This document shows, one piece after another, positions 54,853 to 63,768 of a stretch of DNA of 64,000 nt; position 1 is the stretch's first letter, and each line of letters opens with the position of its first letter. The notes below the pieces were generated by a model. The model was not told where the DNA came from. It made no database searches and was given only the letters and a program-made list of their open reading frames with translations. Origin of the DNA: Candidatus Poribacteria bacterium (GTDB lineage: Bacteria; Poribacteria; WGA-4E; WGA-3G). The stretch covers positions 1 through 64,000 of the forward strand of contig JAPOQK010000013.1 in assembly GCA_026710795.1 (NCBI GenBank). The letters run 5' to 3'. The translations under genes were made by a program, and so were the position numbers.

Positions 54853-54875
54853 GCAATATAAAAACCTGCTATAAT
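54847..54875 (+). promoter_or_regulatory. plus-strand promoter of the isomerase gene
   Basis: TTGCAA (54847-54852), 17-bp spacer, perfect TATAAT (54870-54875); ATG at 54923. Confidence 0.65.
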
Positions 54876-54922
54876 TCCTAACTGCATGCTGTTATATTTT
54901 TTATTAGAAGAGGAGTGAGAAG

Positions 54923-55714
54923 ATGGGTTTTAAATTTGGATATAGTACTTTACGTTGGCAACAACCGGATTTTGAAGAACTGTTAGTTCAACTAAAAAAA
55001 GCGGGTTGGGACGGTTGGGAGATGCGACAATCCTTAGAGTGGACCGGTACACCACGACGTATTAGAAGAATATGTGAGAATGTTGACTTGCCTGTTGCTG
55101 CAGTCACAGCTCGTGGACTACCAATTGATCAAAATTATGAACAGATGGAACTGAATAAACGCCGTATAGACTTCGCAGCAGAGGTTGGAGCGGATTGTTT
55201 CATGTTCATGGGAGCAGGAAAACCAAAAGACCGACCAGTAAATAACGATGATCTCACGAAACTTGCTGATGTTTCCGAAGAATGGGCAGAATATGCATCA
55301 AGGTACGGATTAGATGTCTGTTATCATATCCACACCAATACAACAGTAGATTCTATTGAGGATTGGGCGAAGTATATGAGTCTGTTACGTAAATGTAAAC
55401 TGTGCATAGACGTTTCACATTCTGCACTTTGGGGATTTGATCCTATAGAATCAATTCGTAGATATAAGGATATCCTTGTCTATGTCCATCTTCAAGATTA
55501 TTCTGGTTACACAGGTGGAGATGACAGCAATTTTGATGTAGATTGGGTTGATGTTGGTGGTGGAGATGCGATGGATTTCCCAGGTATTATGTCCACTTTA
55601 GATGAACTTGGTTATGACAGGTGGATTACTGCTTGTCCAGGGATGGTTGAAGACCGAACGGATGAAGAGCGTATGACAGAAAATCGTGAGTATCTACGGC
55701 AATTGGGATATTAG
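54923..55714 (+). CDS. sugar phosphate isomerase/epimerase (inosose dehydratase-like)
   Basis: 263 residues; AGAGGAG before the ATG. TIM barrel with metal ligands: GWDGWEMRQSLEW, VCYHIHTNTTVDS, LCIDVSHSALWGFDP, ILVYVHLQDYSGY. Relatives include 2-keto-myo-inositol dehydratase and related epimerases. Its divergent partner is a Gfo/Idh/MocA oxidoreductase, a frequent pairing in inositol or sugar catabolism; the substrate is not fixed. Confidence 0.86.
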   Translation: MGFKFGYSTLRWQQPDFEELLVQLKKAGWDGWEMRQSLEWTGTPRRIRRICENVDLPVAAVTARGLPIDQNYEQMELNKRRIDFAAEVGADCFMFMGAGKPKDRPVNNDDLTKLADVSEEWAEYASRYGLDVCYHIHTNTTVDSIEDWAKYMSLLRKCKLCIDVSHSALWGFDPIESIRRYKDILVYVHLQDYSGYTGGDDSNFDVDWVDVGGGDAMDFPGIMSTLDELGYDRWITACPGMVEDRTDEERMTENREYLRQLGY

Positions 55715-55766
55715 AAGAAATTGGGGATTCAATCCCTTTAAATACATTCAATAGGAGACTAAGTAT

Positions 55767-57584
55767 ATGAATGAACCTGGGGGTGAACTCCGTTCAATTC
55801 TTGCCACGGATTGTGGTAGCACTACAACAAAAGCAATTCTCATTGAAAAACGTGGTGATGAATACCAACTTATTGTCCGTGGCGAAGCACCAACTACTGT
55901 TGAAGCCCCAGTGGAGGATGTTACTGCAGGTGTAATAAATGCGATTACTGAAGTTGAGGAACTTGCAGGTCGAAAGCTTCTTGATAATGGAGTCATCATA
56001 AAACCGCAAAATGGAGATGAAGGTGTTGACATCTATATTTCAACAAGTAGTGCTGGTGGTGGATTACAGATGATGGTGGCAGGGGTTGTACGTAACCTAA
56101 CAGCGGAAAGTGCAGAACGTGCAGCATTGGGTGCGGGTGCTATAGTTATGGATGTCATCGCATCAAATGACAAACGGCTCCCACATGAGAAAATTGAACG
56201 GATTCGACAGTTACGTCCCGATATGCTCCTTCTCTCAGGTGGAGTTGATGGCGGTACTACCTCCCATGTGGTGGAATTAGCGGAAATTATCGCTGCTGCA
56301 CGTCCACAACCACGGCTTGGAATTGCTTATGAACTTCCACTTATTTTTGCTGGTAACAAAGATGCAAGAGAACTAATAAAGGAACGTTTGGAAGATATGA
56401 TGTCTCTTGAAATAGTGGATAATTTGCGTCCTGTGTTAGAACGTGAAGATTTAATGCCAACCAGACATAAAATTCAGGACCAGTTTCTTGAACATGTTAT
56501 GGCTCATGCCCCCGGATATAAGAAGCTAATTGAATGGACAGATGCACCGATAATGCCCACCCCTGGTGCGGTTGGTGAAATCATCCAAACCGTTTCGGAT
56601 CAGCAAGATATACAGGTTGTAGGTGTTGATATCGGTGGTGCAACAACTGATGTGTTTTCTGTCTTCAAAAATCGTGATACAGAGGCAATTTTTAACCGAA
56701 CAGTAAGTGCTAACCTTGGTATGAGTTATAGTGTATCAAATGTACTTGCTGAAGCAGGAATTGAGAATGTAATGCGATGGGTTCCTGTTGATATTGAGGT
56801 CGGAGATCTACGAAATCGTGTTAAAAATAAGATGATACGTCCTACTACGATTCCCCAAACATTACAAGAATTGGTATTGGAGCAAGCGATTGCCCGTGAA
56901 GCACTTAGATTAGCGTTTGAACAACATAAGCAGCTTGCAGTTGAATTGCGTGGTGTACAACAGCAAAGGACAATCTCAGAGGCATTTCAACAAGAAGAGA
57001 GTGGACAATCGCTTGTCAATATGATTTCATTAGACCTGATAGTTGGAAGTGGAGGTGTTTTATCCCATGCACCGCGAAGACAGCAGTCAATGCTTATGAT
57101 GATTGACGCATTTCAACCTGAAGGCATAACACATCTTGCAGTTGATAGTATCTTTATGATGCCTCAACTTGGTGTTCTGGCACAAGTTAATACTGAAGCA
57201 GCCACTCATGTCTTTGAACGAGATTGTCTAATACATCTTGGAACTTGTGTCGCACCTATTGGTGTTGCGAAGGAAGGAGATAGTTGTATCTCGGTTGAAA
57301 TCCACATTGAAGATAAACAGACAATCAAGGAAGATATTCCGTATGGCGAACTCCGACACTATCCACTTGGACTCGGAGAAAAAGCATCTGTAAAGGTCCT
57401 TCCAACACGTAAGTTTGACGTTGGAACTGGTCGTGGAACTCACATAGAAACTGAAGTAACGGGTGGGGTCGTCGGATTGGTTATTGATACCCGTGGCAGA
57501 CCACTTGCAATACCAACAGATTCAACCCAACGTGTGACTAAATTAACCGAATGGCAAAACGCACTGGATACATATCCAAATTAA
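55767..57584 (+). CDS. GlmL/MutL-type ATPase (glutamate mutase accessory family)
   Basis: 605 residues; TAGGAG before the ATG. Two ASKHA-type phosphate loops (LATDCGSTTTKAILIE and VVGVDIGGATTDVFSVF) and the family stretch STSSAGGGLQMMVAGVVRN, then LLLSGGVDGGTTSHVVELAE. Family knowledge: encoded with the two subunits of adenosylcobalamin-dependent glutamate mutase and thought to be its reactivating chaperone. The mutase genes are not in this window, so the partner is unknown. Follows the isomerase by 52 bp. Confidence 0.88.
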   Translation: MNEPGGELRSILATDCGSTTTKAILIEKRGDEYQLIVRGEAPTTVEAPVEDVTAGVINAITEVEELAGRKLLDNGVIIKPQNGDEGVDIYISTSSAGGGLQMMVAGVVRNLTAESAERAALGAGAIVMDVIASNDKRLPHEKIERIRQLRPDMLLLSGGVDGGTTSHVVELAEIIAAARPQPRLGIAYELPLIFAGNKDARELIKERLEDMMSLEIVDNLRPVLEREDLMPTRHKIQDQFLEHVMAHAPGYKKLIEWTDAPIMPTPGAVGEIIQTVSDQQDIQVVGVDIGGATTDVFSVFKNRDTEAIFNRTVSANLGMSYSVSNVLAEAGIENVMRWVPVDIEVGDLRNRVKNKMIRPTTIPQTLQELVLEQAIAREALRLAFEQHKQLAVELRGVQQQRTISEAFQQEESGQSLVNMISLDLIVGSGGVLSHAPRRQQSMLMMIDAFQPEGITHLAVDSIFMMPQLGVLAQVNTEAATHVFERDCLIHLGTCVAPIGVAKEGDSCISVEIHIEDKQTIKEDIPYGELRHYPLGLGEKASVKVLPTRKFDVGTGRGTHIETEVTGGVVGLVIDTRGRPLAIPTDSTQRVTKLTEWQNALDTYPN

Positions 57585-57625
57585 TGGATCTACGTATTCT
57601 TGATAATTCTTGAATTCTGTTCTGT

Positions 57626-58471
57626 ATGGACAAAATAATGAAACATATTAGTAAACACTATTTGTCAACATTGCTTATTATTACTTTTTCTCTTTCAATT
57701 TTAGGTAAATCTTTTGGTCAAGTGGAAGTCAACATAAAAGGTGGACCTCTTGGTGAATTGGAAGTGATGAAAGTACCAGCAGATGGCACGCAACTTAACG
57801 AAGATCATTCAGGTGCTGCGACTTGGATTCGCAATTGGTACGGTCTTGATGGTAATTATGAAAATAACGGAGGCTTCAACACTTCAGCTCCTATTGACCT
57901 AATCGCAAAAGGAACTAACCAAAGGTTGTTTCAAGAAACACTTTCAACAGTAAATGGTCTGATGAAGACCCAGAGAATTGAGATGGAATGGTCACAAAAC
58001 AATGGTGGTGCTCGCAACTGGACTGTATACGAAGTTGATCCGGGTAATCAAAACAATATAGTGCGTAATGGTGTGAATACTAATTTTGATACTTATGGAA
58101 TACTTGTTATCAGAGCATCTGCTACAATGCAAACTGTAATGTCCCCTGCACATGATGACTATGCCCAAATTTGGATTAACGGAGAAAAATGGTACAATAA
58201 TTCACGTTGGACTGGTGGTCCTCAACAGGTTGATTACAATGTTGAGGTAGAGTTAAAAAAAGGGGCAAATGTTCTTCTATATCGCGTCGGTCAGAGTGGT
58301 GGAGCTGCATATATGAATCTTCATTTTGATGCAAAAACTCACCAGTCAGTAAAAATATATCCCTTTAATTCCAATGACCAAAAGAGTTTCTTCAATGAAA
58401 TCAATAGTTTTCTCAATGTTGAGGTAGGTAGAAAACTAACAACTATTTGGGCAAATATAAAAATGAAATAG
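57626..58471 (+). CDS. secreted protein, paralogue 1
   Basis: 281 residues (a second Met at codon 5 may be the true start; no clear ribosome site). Signal peptide ends about KSFGQ. The mature protein is about half identical to the product of 58707-59531. Shared landmarks: EDHSGAATWIRNWYGLDGNY, SPAHDDYAQIWINGEKWYNN, ELKKGANVLLYRVG and MNLHFD, which look like a jelly-roll carbohydrate-binding-type domain. C-terminus NVEVGRKLTTIWANIK is the shared tail. Function unknown. Confidence 0.75.
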   Translation: MDKIMKHISKHYLSTLLIITFSLSILGKSFGQVEVNIKGGPLGELEVMKVPADGTQLNEDHSGAATWIRNWYGLDGNYENNGGFNTSAPIDLIAKGTNQRLFQETLSTVNGLMKTQRIEMEWSQNNGGARNWTVYEVDPGNQNNIVRNGVNTNFDTYGILVIRASATMQTVMSPAHDDYAQIWINGEKWYNNSRWTGGPQQVDYNVEVELKKGANVLLYRVGQSGGAAYMNLHFDAKTHQSVKIYPFNSNDQKSFFNEINSFLNVEVGRKLTTIWANIKMK

Positions 58472-58503
58472 TCTTTATATCTACATAATTATGACATACT
58501 GAT

Positions 58504-58552
58504 ATGCCTTTAATTGAATAAAATACATTATTCAATTTAAAGGCATTTTTTT
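58504..58552 (+). terminator. strong intrinsic terminator after paralogue 1
   Basis: Near-perfect long stem: ATGCCTTTAATTGAATAA (58504-58521) against TTATTCAATTTAAAGGCAT (58528-58546), with one bulged base, followed by seven T (58546-58552). Confidence 0.85.
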
Positions 58553-58553
58553 C

Positions 58554-58582
58554 TTGACAATATTATAATATTCTTTTACTAT
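58554..58582 (+). promoter_or_regulatory. promoter of paralogue 2
   Basis: Perfect TTGACA (58554-58559), 17-bp spacer, TACTAT (58577-58582). It starts right after the terminator, so the two paralogues are separate transcription units. The leader is about 115 nt. Confidence 0.6.
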
Positions 58583-58623
58583 ATTGAATTTGAAGTCAAA
58601 GGCAAGGATTATATAATTTATTG

Positions 58624-58649
58624 TGATAACAAATTATAAGTTGTTATCA
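58624..58649. promoter_or_regulatory. inverted repeat in the paralogue 2 leader
   Basis: TGATAACAA (58624-58632) and TTGTTATCA (58641-58649), perfect 9-bp arms with an 8-bp centre, about 35 bp after the predicted transcription start. Possible operator or RNA hairpin. Confidence 0.5.
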
Positions 58650-58706
58650 ATTATTTAAACATTACTGATTATTTAGATCATATATCTTTTGGAGGAAAAT
58701 ACTATA

Positions 58707-59531
58707 ATGAAAATACGTTATCTTTTACTGCTTGTATTACTTGCATTACCTATTTATTTATCCACTTCAAACCTTGTTTTTGCGCAAGGTAAAGTTAATG
58801 TTGAAGGTGGTCCAATTCCAGAAGCAGAATGGATGGTTAAGGTTGCTGGAGCTGAATTAAGCGAAGACCATTCTGGTGTAGATACATGGATCACTAAGTG
58901 GTATGGACTTGATGCTAACTACATTAACAATGGTGGGTTTGGAGTGAGTGCACCAAATGACCTAATTGAGATAGGAACTGACGGTAAATTAACTCAGTTG
59001 TCCTTATCAACTGTAGTTGGATTGAATAAAACCAAAACAGTCGATGTGAATTGGCCAGACAATGGTGGTGCACGTGAGTGGACAGTCTTTGAAATAGATC
59101 CTGCGGATCCACACAACATGAATAGAGGTGGCCCCGCAGATAACTATGACTTGTATGCGATATGTGTGATTGATGCACCTAAAAATATGAAATCCGTTAT
59201 GTCTCCTGCTCATGATGATCATGCGCAAATCTGGATCAATGGTGAAAAATGGTATAACAATCCAACTTGGACAGGGGCTGCACAACAAGTTGACTTCAAT
59301 ATTGAAGTTGATCTGAAAAAAGGGGCAAATGTTGTACTGTTCCGGTGTGGAGAAGGTGGAGGACACGGATACCTTAATCTACATTTTGACGATGATACAC
59401 ACGATGCAGTAGATATTTATCCTGATAAGTCGGATGACCAAGATAGCTTCCTAAAAGAAATAGCGGGTGTTTTACCAGTTGAACCCAGAGAGAAGTTAAC
59501 TACCATTTGGGCAGATATAAAACGGAAATAG
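58707..59531 (+). CDS. secreted protein, paralogue 2
   Basis: 274 residues from the ATG at 58707, with GGAGG at 58691-58695; an upstream TTG at 58689 overlaps that site and is rejected. Signal peptide ends about LVFAQ. It aligns along its whole length with paralogue 1 (EDHSGVDTWITKWYGLDANY; SPAHDDHAQIWINGEKWYNN; DLKKGANVVLFRCG). The tail PVEPREKLTTIWADIK is closest to that of the LamG protein. Role unknown; a surface or exported binding protein is likely. Confidence 0.82.
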   Translation: MKIRYLLLLVLLALPIYLSTSNLVFAQGKVNVEGGPIPEAEWMVKVAGAELSEDHSGVDTWITKWYGLDANYINNGGFGVSAPNDLIEIGTDGKLTQLSLSTVVGLNKTKTVDVNWPDNGGAREWTVFEIDPADPHNMNRGGPADNYDLYAICVIDAPKNMKSVMSPAHDDHAQIWINGEKWYNNPTWTGAAQQVDFNIEVDLKKGANVVLFRCGEGGGHGYLNLHFDDDTHDAVDIYPDKSDDQDSFLKEIAGVLPVEPREKLTTIWADIKRK

Positions 59532-59583
59532 TAGACATATAATACAAGAACAATTATAGAAGTGTTAATTACACCCATAATTT

Positions 59584-59615
59584 AATGGTGGATGGTAACT
59601 ATCATCCACCATTTT
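59584..59615 (+). terminator. intrinsic terminator of paralogue 2
   Basis: AATGGTGGATG (59584-59594) pairs with CATCCACCATT (59603-59613), 8-nt loop, followed by a short T-run. Confidence 0.75.
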
Positions 59616-59646
59616 CTTGATGTATCCAACTACAACTTACTATTTC

Positions 59647-59675
59647 TTGCAATCCAGAACATCATAAAGTATAAT
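59647..59675 (+). promoter_or_regulatory. promoter directly abutting the TPR gene
   Basis: TTGCAA (59647-59652), 17-bp spacer, perfect TATAAT (59670-59675). The ATG at 59682 is only 7 nt after the -10 box, so the transcript would start at or within a base or two of the start codon. Confidence 0.6.
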
Positions 59676-59681
59676 TTCAGT

Positions 59682-60305
59682 ATGTGGAATAAGATCATAT
59701 TTTACACTCTTTCCATTATTTTTTTCCCTTTTCTTGTTGCGTGGTTTGGAAATTGGAGACATATGATGAATAGTGGTAATGAGGCATATTGGAAACAGAA
59801 TTATGATGTTGCAACAGATGCATTTCATCAAGTAACATTAGATAAACCCAATTATTCAACTGCATTTTATAACTTGGGGACCGCCCTCTATAAAAATGGT
59901 AGATATCAACAAGCTGCTTCAGCATTTCAAAATGCAATTTTGAATTCAAATGTTCCAAATGAGGCTGCTGTCTATTATAACTTGGGAAATGTACAGTTTC
60001 AGTTGCGTGATTTAAAGGCTGCCATTGAATCATATAAACACTCACTCCGATTGAATCCAAATGACGTTGATGCAAAACATAATCTTGCTTTAGCTCTTGA
60101 ATTGCTAAATTCACAAGAACAAAACATAACACAAAATATGGAAGGGACTCAGAAACAAGAGACTGAAAATGGTAGACCACAACAACTTTCAAATACTGAA
60201 ACACAGCAATTACTTGAACAGTTAGGCAATAAAGAAAGTATTAAACGAGAAAAGATACTCAAACAAAAACTCAACACTGGATATAGGCGTGAAAAAGATT
60301 GGTAA
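59682..60305 (+). CDS. TPR protein, BatC/BatE-like
   Basis: 207 residues from the ATG at 59682; the frame opens earlier at 59592 but that part overlaps the terminator and promoter. One N-terminal membrane helix (IIFYTLSIIFFPFLVAWFG), then about three TPR units (YNLGTALYKNGRYQQAASAF, YYNLGNVQFQLRDLKAAIES, DVDAKHNLALALELL) and a Gln/Glu-rich tail. Layout and the following batD match TPR proteins of Bat (aerotolerance) operons. The last 17 bases overlap batD. Confidence 0.8.
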   Translation: MWNKIIFYTLSIIFFPFLVAWFGNWRHMMNSGNEAYWKQNYDVATDAFHQVTLDKPNYSTAFYNLGTALYKNGRYQQAASAFQNAILNSNVPNEAAVYYNLGNVQFQLRDLKAAIESYKHSLRLNPNDVDAKHNLALALELLNSQEQNITQNMEGTQKQETENGRPQQLSNTETQQLLEQLGNKESIKREKILKQKLNTGYRREKDW

Positions 60306-61944
60306 TATACAGTCTCCTCTGCTAAAGATTATATTATGTATTATTACCTTTAGCGTATTGTTGATTCTATTCAAATTAGAAGCGTATAGTAATGAGGTCA
60401 AAGTTGCAGCAGTAATCACACCACGACATATACAATTGAACGAAAAGGCTATATTAGAACTGACTATATCTGGTAATACACTGATCAATAATATTGGTGC
60501 CCCTAAATTCAATTTTTTGCCTGATTTTCTCACCGTCCCACTTCAAACTAATACTACTCCTCGTTTGGTTGAAGACAAAATTGCCGTTACAATGGCATGG
60601 GTTTATGAGCTTATACCACAAAAAATCGGTGAGATCGTTTTGTCAGATATAAGTTTTACCTATCAAGGAGTTCCCTATATAGCAAATCCTGGTAAAATTG
60701 TAGTCGGTGCAGCAGACACATATCACCATCCCTCTTCAGGTGGAATTCATAAAGTTGATGCAACTGTCAGTAATAAGAATCCATACGTAAATGAAGCGAT
60801 AGAATATCGTTTTCGATACCTATATACAACTGTCCTACCTACTGAAGCATCAACAACAACATCACTTCCTAAATTCCAAGATTTTGTTGTTGATGAATTA
60901 CTAAGCGAAAAAACATCAACTGTAAAATTAAACGGTGATACATTCTATGTTCAAGAATCTATAATCCGTATATATCCTCAGAATACAGGGAAGATACTTA
61001 TACAACCTTCCGAATTAGAGTTACCGATTAAAGGTAGACCAAAGATATTAAAAACAGATCCGATTCCACTCAATGTTGAACCAATACCAGAATTAGGACG
61101 ACCTCCACACTTCAATGGTGCTGTGGGTGAATATAGTATCACAGCACAAGTTGACAGGATGAAACTTGAAGTCCGAAAAGCCCTTACACTAACACTAAAT
61201 ATTTCGGGAACAGGTAATTTCAAGACTGTTAATCCTCCAAAATTGTCATCATTAAATGGATTCAGAGTTGATCCTCCAAATCAGGTAAAAACCGATACAT
61301 CCGATAGTTCGATTTACACTTATGTGATTATTCCATTAAGAGCTGGTATCTTACAAATTCCAGCATTACAATATGCATACTTTAATCCACACACGAAAGA
61401 CTTTCATACAACCAATACAACTCCTATCCCTATCACTGTACTACCCAATCACACTGATGTTGAGGAAATTGACTCAGATACTATACCTTGGTTGGTGTGG
61501 TTAATACTTATCTCCTTGCTTGCTTTATTGGTAATGGGAGGATACCTACTGTATAGCTTGAAATTCAAGTCACATAACGGAAATCCTCCACAAAATGCTG
61601 CTACTCGTCTTGATCAAGGAAATCCAATATTAGAGCGATTGGCTTCATTGGAGAATGTTACAGGAACTGCATCATTGGGGGAGGAAATATCAAAATTAAT
61701 CAATCAATATCTCTGTGATTTACAAAATGAACCTTACCGAAAACTAAACACAACGGAAATTCAGGGAATTTGTCAACATTATAGTATTTCATTACAAATC
61801 GTTGATGATATTATAGACATTCTTAAAAAGTGTGATCATCTTAGATTTGCGCCTGTCCCACTTTCAGGTGAAGAAAGAAATGCATTAATTACCCGAACTG
61901 CGTCTGTAATACAACACATAGATGAATCTATGTCTACACGATGA
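60289..61944 (+). CDS. batD: BatD-family protein
   Basis: 551 residues starting at GTG 60289 inside the end of the TPR gene. Signal peptide, then Ig-like BatD domains (VAAVITPRHIQLNEKAILEL, AVTMAWVYELIPQKIGEIVL, RKALTLTLNISGTGNF), a membrane helix at about 400-422 (WLVWLILISLLALLVMGGYL), and a cytosolic helical tail. Bat proteins are linked to oxygen tolerance in Bacteroides and relatives and usually include BatA/BatB VWA proteins; those are not seen here. Confidence 0.87.
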   Translation: MKKIGNIQSPLLKIILCIITFSVLLILFKLEAYSNEVKVAAVITPRHIQLNEKAILELTISGNTLINNIGAPKFNFLPDFLTVPLQTNTTPRLVEDKIAVTMAWVYELIPQKIGEIVLSDISFTYQGVPYIANPGKIVVGAADTYHHPSSGGIHKVDATVSNKNPYVNEAIEYRFRYLYTTVLPTEASTTTSLPKFQDFVVDELLSEKTSTVKLNGDTFYVQESIIRIYPQNTGKILIQPSELELPIKGRPKILKTDPIPLNVEPIPELGRPPHFNGAVGEYSITAQVDRMKLEVRKALTLTLNISGTGNFKTVNPPKLSSLNGFRVDPPNQVKTDTSDSSIYTYVIIPLRAGILQIPALQYAYFNPHTKDFHTTNTTPIPITVLPNHTDVEEIDSDTIPWLVWLILISLLALLVMGGYLLYSLKFKSHNGNPPQNAATRLDQGNPILERLASLENVTGTASLGEEISKLINQYLCDLQNEPYRKLNTTEIQGICQHYSISLQIVDDIIDILKKCDHLRFAPVPLSGEERNALITRTASVIQHIDESMSTR

Positions 61945-61990
61945 AATAAGTTATAGTATTCTACATACATAACTATAAGGATAAACAAAT

Positions 61991-62506
61991 ATGATAGACT
62001 TGTTTTGGTTATTTATCCGTTGGATACATGTCCTTGCTGCTGTAATCTGGATTGGTGGTAACTTGATATTAGCAATGGTCATTGTTCCATATTTTAGAAA
62101 GAACTTGCCACCTGTTCAACGAATAAAGTTGTTGACCCATATCGGAAAACGGTTTGAACCGATTGTTTGGGGTTGTGTGATAATCCTTTTGTTTACAGGA
62201 ATTGCAAATATATTCGAGGCAATAGACTTCTCTGCTTCTTTAGAATCGGAAGTAGTTTCTAATTTTATGAGGACGCTATTCATCAAACTAATGCTCTTTA
62301 TTGCTTTGGTTGTTCTGACGGGTTTGCACAGTTTTGTGTACGGACCAAAATTGGCATCTGCAATTGAGACTTTAGACGAGACAATGGATGACTTACCAAA
62401 TGACATAAAGCCTTTCGTAAAAAAAATATCTATAGTGTCAAGTATGATGGGTGTAGTTTCGCTTCTTATTTTGCTTGCTGCCGTTGCTTTGCGTATGGGA
62501 ATATGA
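61991..62506 (+). CDS. CopD-like membrane protein
   Basis: 171 residues, AAGGAT before the ATG. Four membrane helices, beginning FWLFIRWIHVLAAVIWIGGN, with the His and Trp typical of CopD/YphA-like integral proteins, and LVVLTGLHSFVYGPKL (His) later. Family members are implicated in copper or haem-linked transport; nothing confirms that here. Lies 46 bp after batD. Confidence 0.72.
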   Translation: MIDLFWLFIRWIHVLAAVIWIGGNLILAMVIVPYFRKNLPPVQRIKLLTHIGKRFEPIVWGCVIILLFTGIANIFEAIDFSASLESEVVSNFMRTLFIKLMLFIALVVLTGLHSFVYGPKLASAIETLDETMDDLPNDIKPFVKKISIVSSMMGVVSLLILLAAVALRMGI

Positions 62507-62703
62507 TATTACCAAGATATCGGGTATGCTATCTACACAATACACTTATTCAAGGTAATCTGGTTGGATAATTGATAAATCACCTAAACAAAAAATGATA
62601 ACTTACAGAACAAATCACATAGTAATCTGTCTAAAAAACTACTACTACAAGATACGCTAAGCTGTTATTTATATTTTTCTATCTAATACATGTGATGATT
62701 GAT

Positions 62704-62732
62704 TTGACAGAATATGATTTGTCTGTTATTTT
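62704..62732 (+). promoter_or_regulatory. promoter of the discoidin-like lipoprotein gene
   Basis: Perfect TTGACA (62704-62709), 17-bp spacer, TATTTT (62727-62732). It lies inside the 62507-62814 gap, in which I see no gene or other structure, and supports a start at 62815 rather than further upstream. Confidence 0.5.
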
Positions 62733-62814
62733 AGTATATATCATAAAGACTATAATGAAGTTGATTTATAACATCATGAAAATATATGATAATATAAATC
62801 ATAGGAGTAATCTA

Positions 62815-63501
62815 ATGTATATTCGTTTCCTACTATTAAACATAATTCTCGCAAGTTTAATTGTTTTGGCTGGTTGTCATATTTTACTAACTGAACAGGA
62901 ATGGAGTGAGAATTACGCTCTACTTGATGGAACTCAGTCTACAAATCCAGAAATGATTGATGGAAATTATAATACTATAGGTGAAACGAGAAGTTCTACT
63001 ACTGGACCTGGTAGGCTTTACGGTTCAAGTAATGCGACAGAAGTTATTGTAACATTACCTGAGAAGAGAATGGTCCGACGTATTGTTGTACATTCGGAAA
63101 ATATCAAGAAATTCGCAATCTATGCAGATAAGGGTAGAACTTTGCATTCTGAAACAGATTGGCAATTATTGGAAGAGGTAAAAATGGTTAAATCAAATCC
63201 TATTGAAATCCCATTATTACAGACATATCCAATTGACAGTATACGTTTGGTAGTTTTGGACACATTTGACGGTGCTTCACTGAACCGTAGAGCAAAAGCA
63301 GAATTTATGGCTGAAGCTGATGAATATGATAGGAATCCAGAAAATAGGAACAATCGTAACAGGAATCGACAGTTTAATATGAGGAGATATCCAGCAAAAA
63401 TCAGTGAAATTGAGTTTTTTGGATACAAATCTGCTACTAAAACTACAGCCATAAAATCAGATCCAAAGCAGGATGTTGAACTTGATGAAATATTGGAATA
63501 A
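62815..63501 (+). CDS. discoidin-like lipoprotein
   Basis: 228 residues from the ATG at 62815 (AGGAG at 62803-62807); an earlier in-frame start at 62692 lies before the predicted promoter. Lipobox LIVLAGC. The mature part resembles an F5/8 type C (discoidin) jelly roll: LLDGTQSTNPEMIDGNYNT, ATEVIVTLPEKRMVRRIVVH, NIKKFAIYAD, and the closing strand KISEIEFFGY. An unusual Asn/Arg-rich insert (NRNNRNRNRQFNMRR) interrupts it. Likely an outer-membrane or periplasmic binding lipoprotein. Confidence 0.72.
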   Translation: MYIRFLLLNIILASLIVLAGCHILLTEQEWSENYALLDGTQSTNPEMIDGNYNTIGETRSSTTGPGRLYGSSNATEVIVTLPEKRMVRRIVVHSENIKKFAIYADKGRTLHSETDWQLLEEVKMVKSNPIEIPLLQTYPIDSIRLVVLDTFDGASLNRRAKAEFMAEADEYDRNPENRNNRNRNRQFNMRRYPAKISEIEFFGYKSATKTTAIKSDPKQDVELDEILE

Positions 63502-63768
63502 TTCCGTCTATCTGTTATCGCAAGAACTTTTCCAAGATACTATGAACGCTCAGGATTGGCTCGTAGATGAATGTGCCACGGCAAACTGGTCTAACCCAAG
63601 CACAGTGGTAAATGGTTCTCAATGAAGCGTAACCTACACCGTTAAACCCTTGTAATAGGCGTGTACATATAATGGATCACCACTACATTCCACACTAAAG
63701 TGACAAGGTCTTGTGATGAAGTGATTATAACGGTGATACCCCATCGCTGATCTATGAACCAATTGTAA

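Noticed and set aside
59716-60204. 162-codon minus-strand open frame
   Set aside because: Antisense to the TPR gene; composition is a mirror of the TPR codons with no motif.
63502-63768. Possible transposase remnant or small gene between the lipoprotein and the permease
   Set aside because: Short broken frames on both strands with no family motif that I could support.
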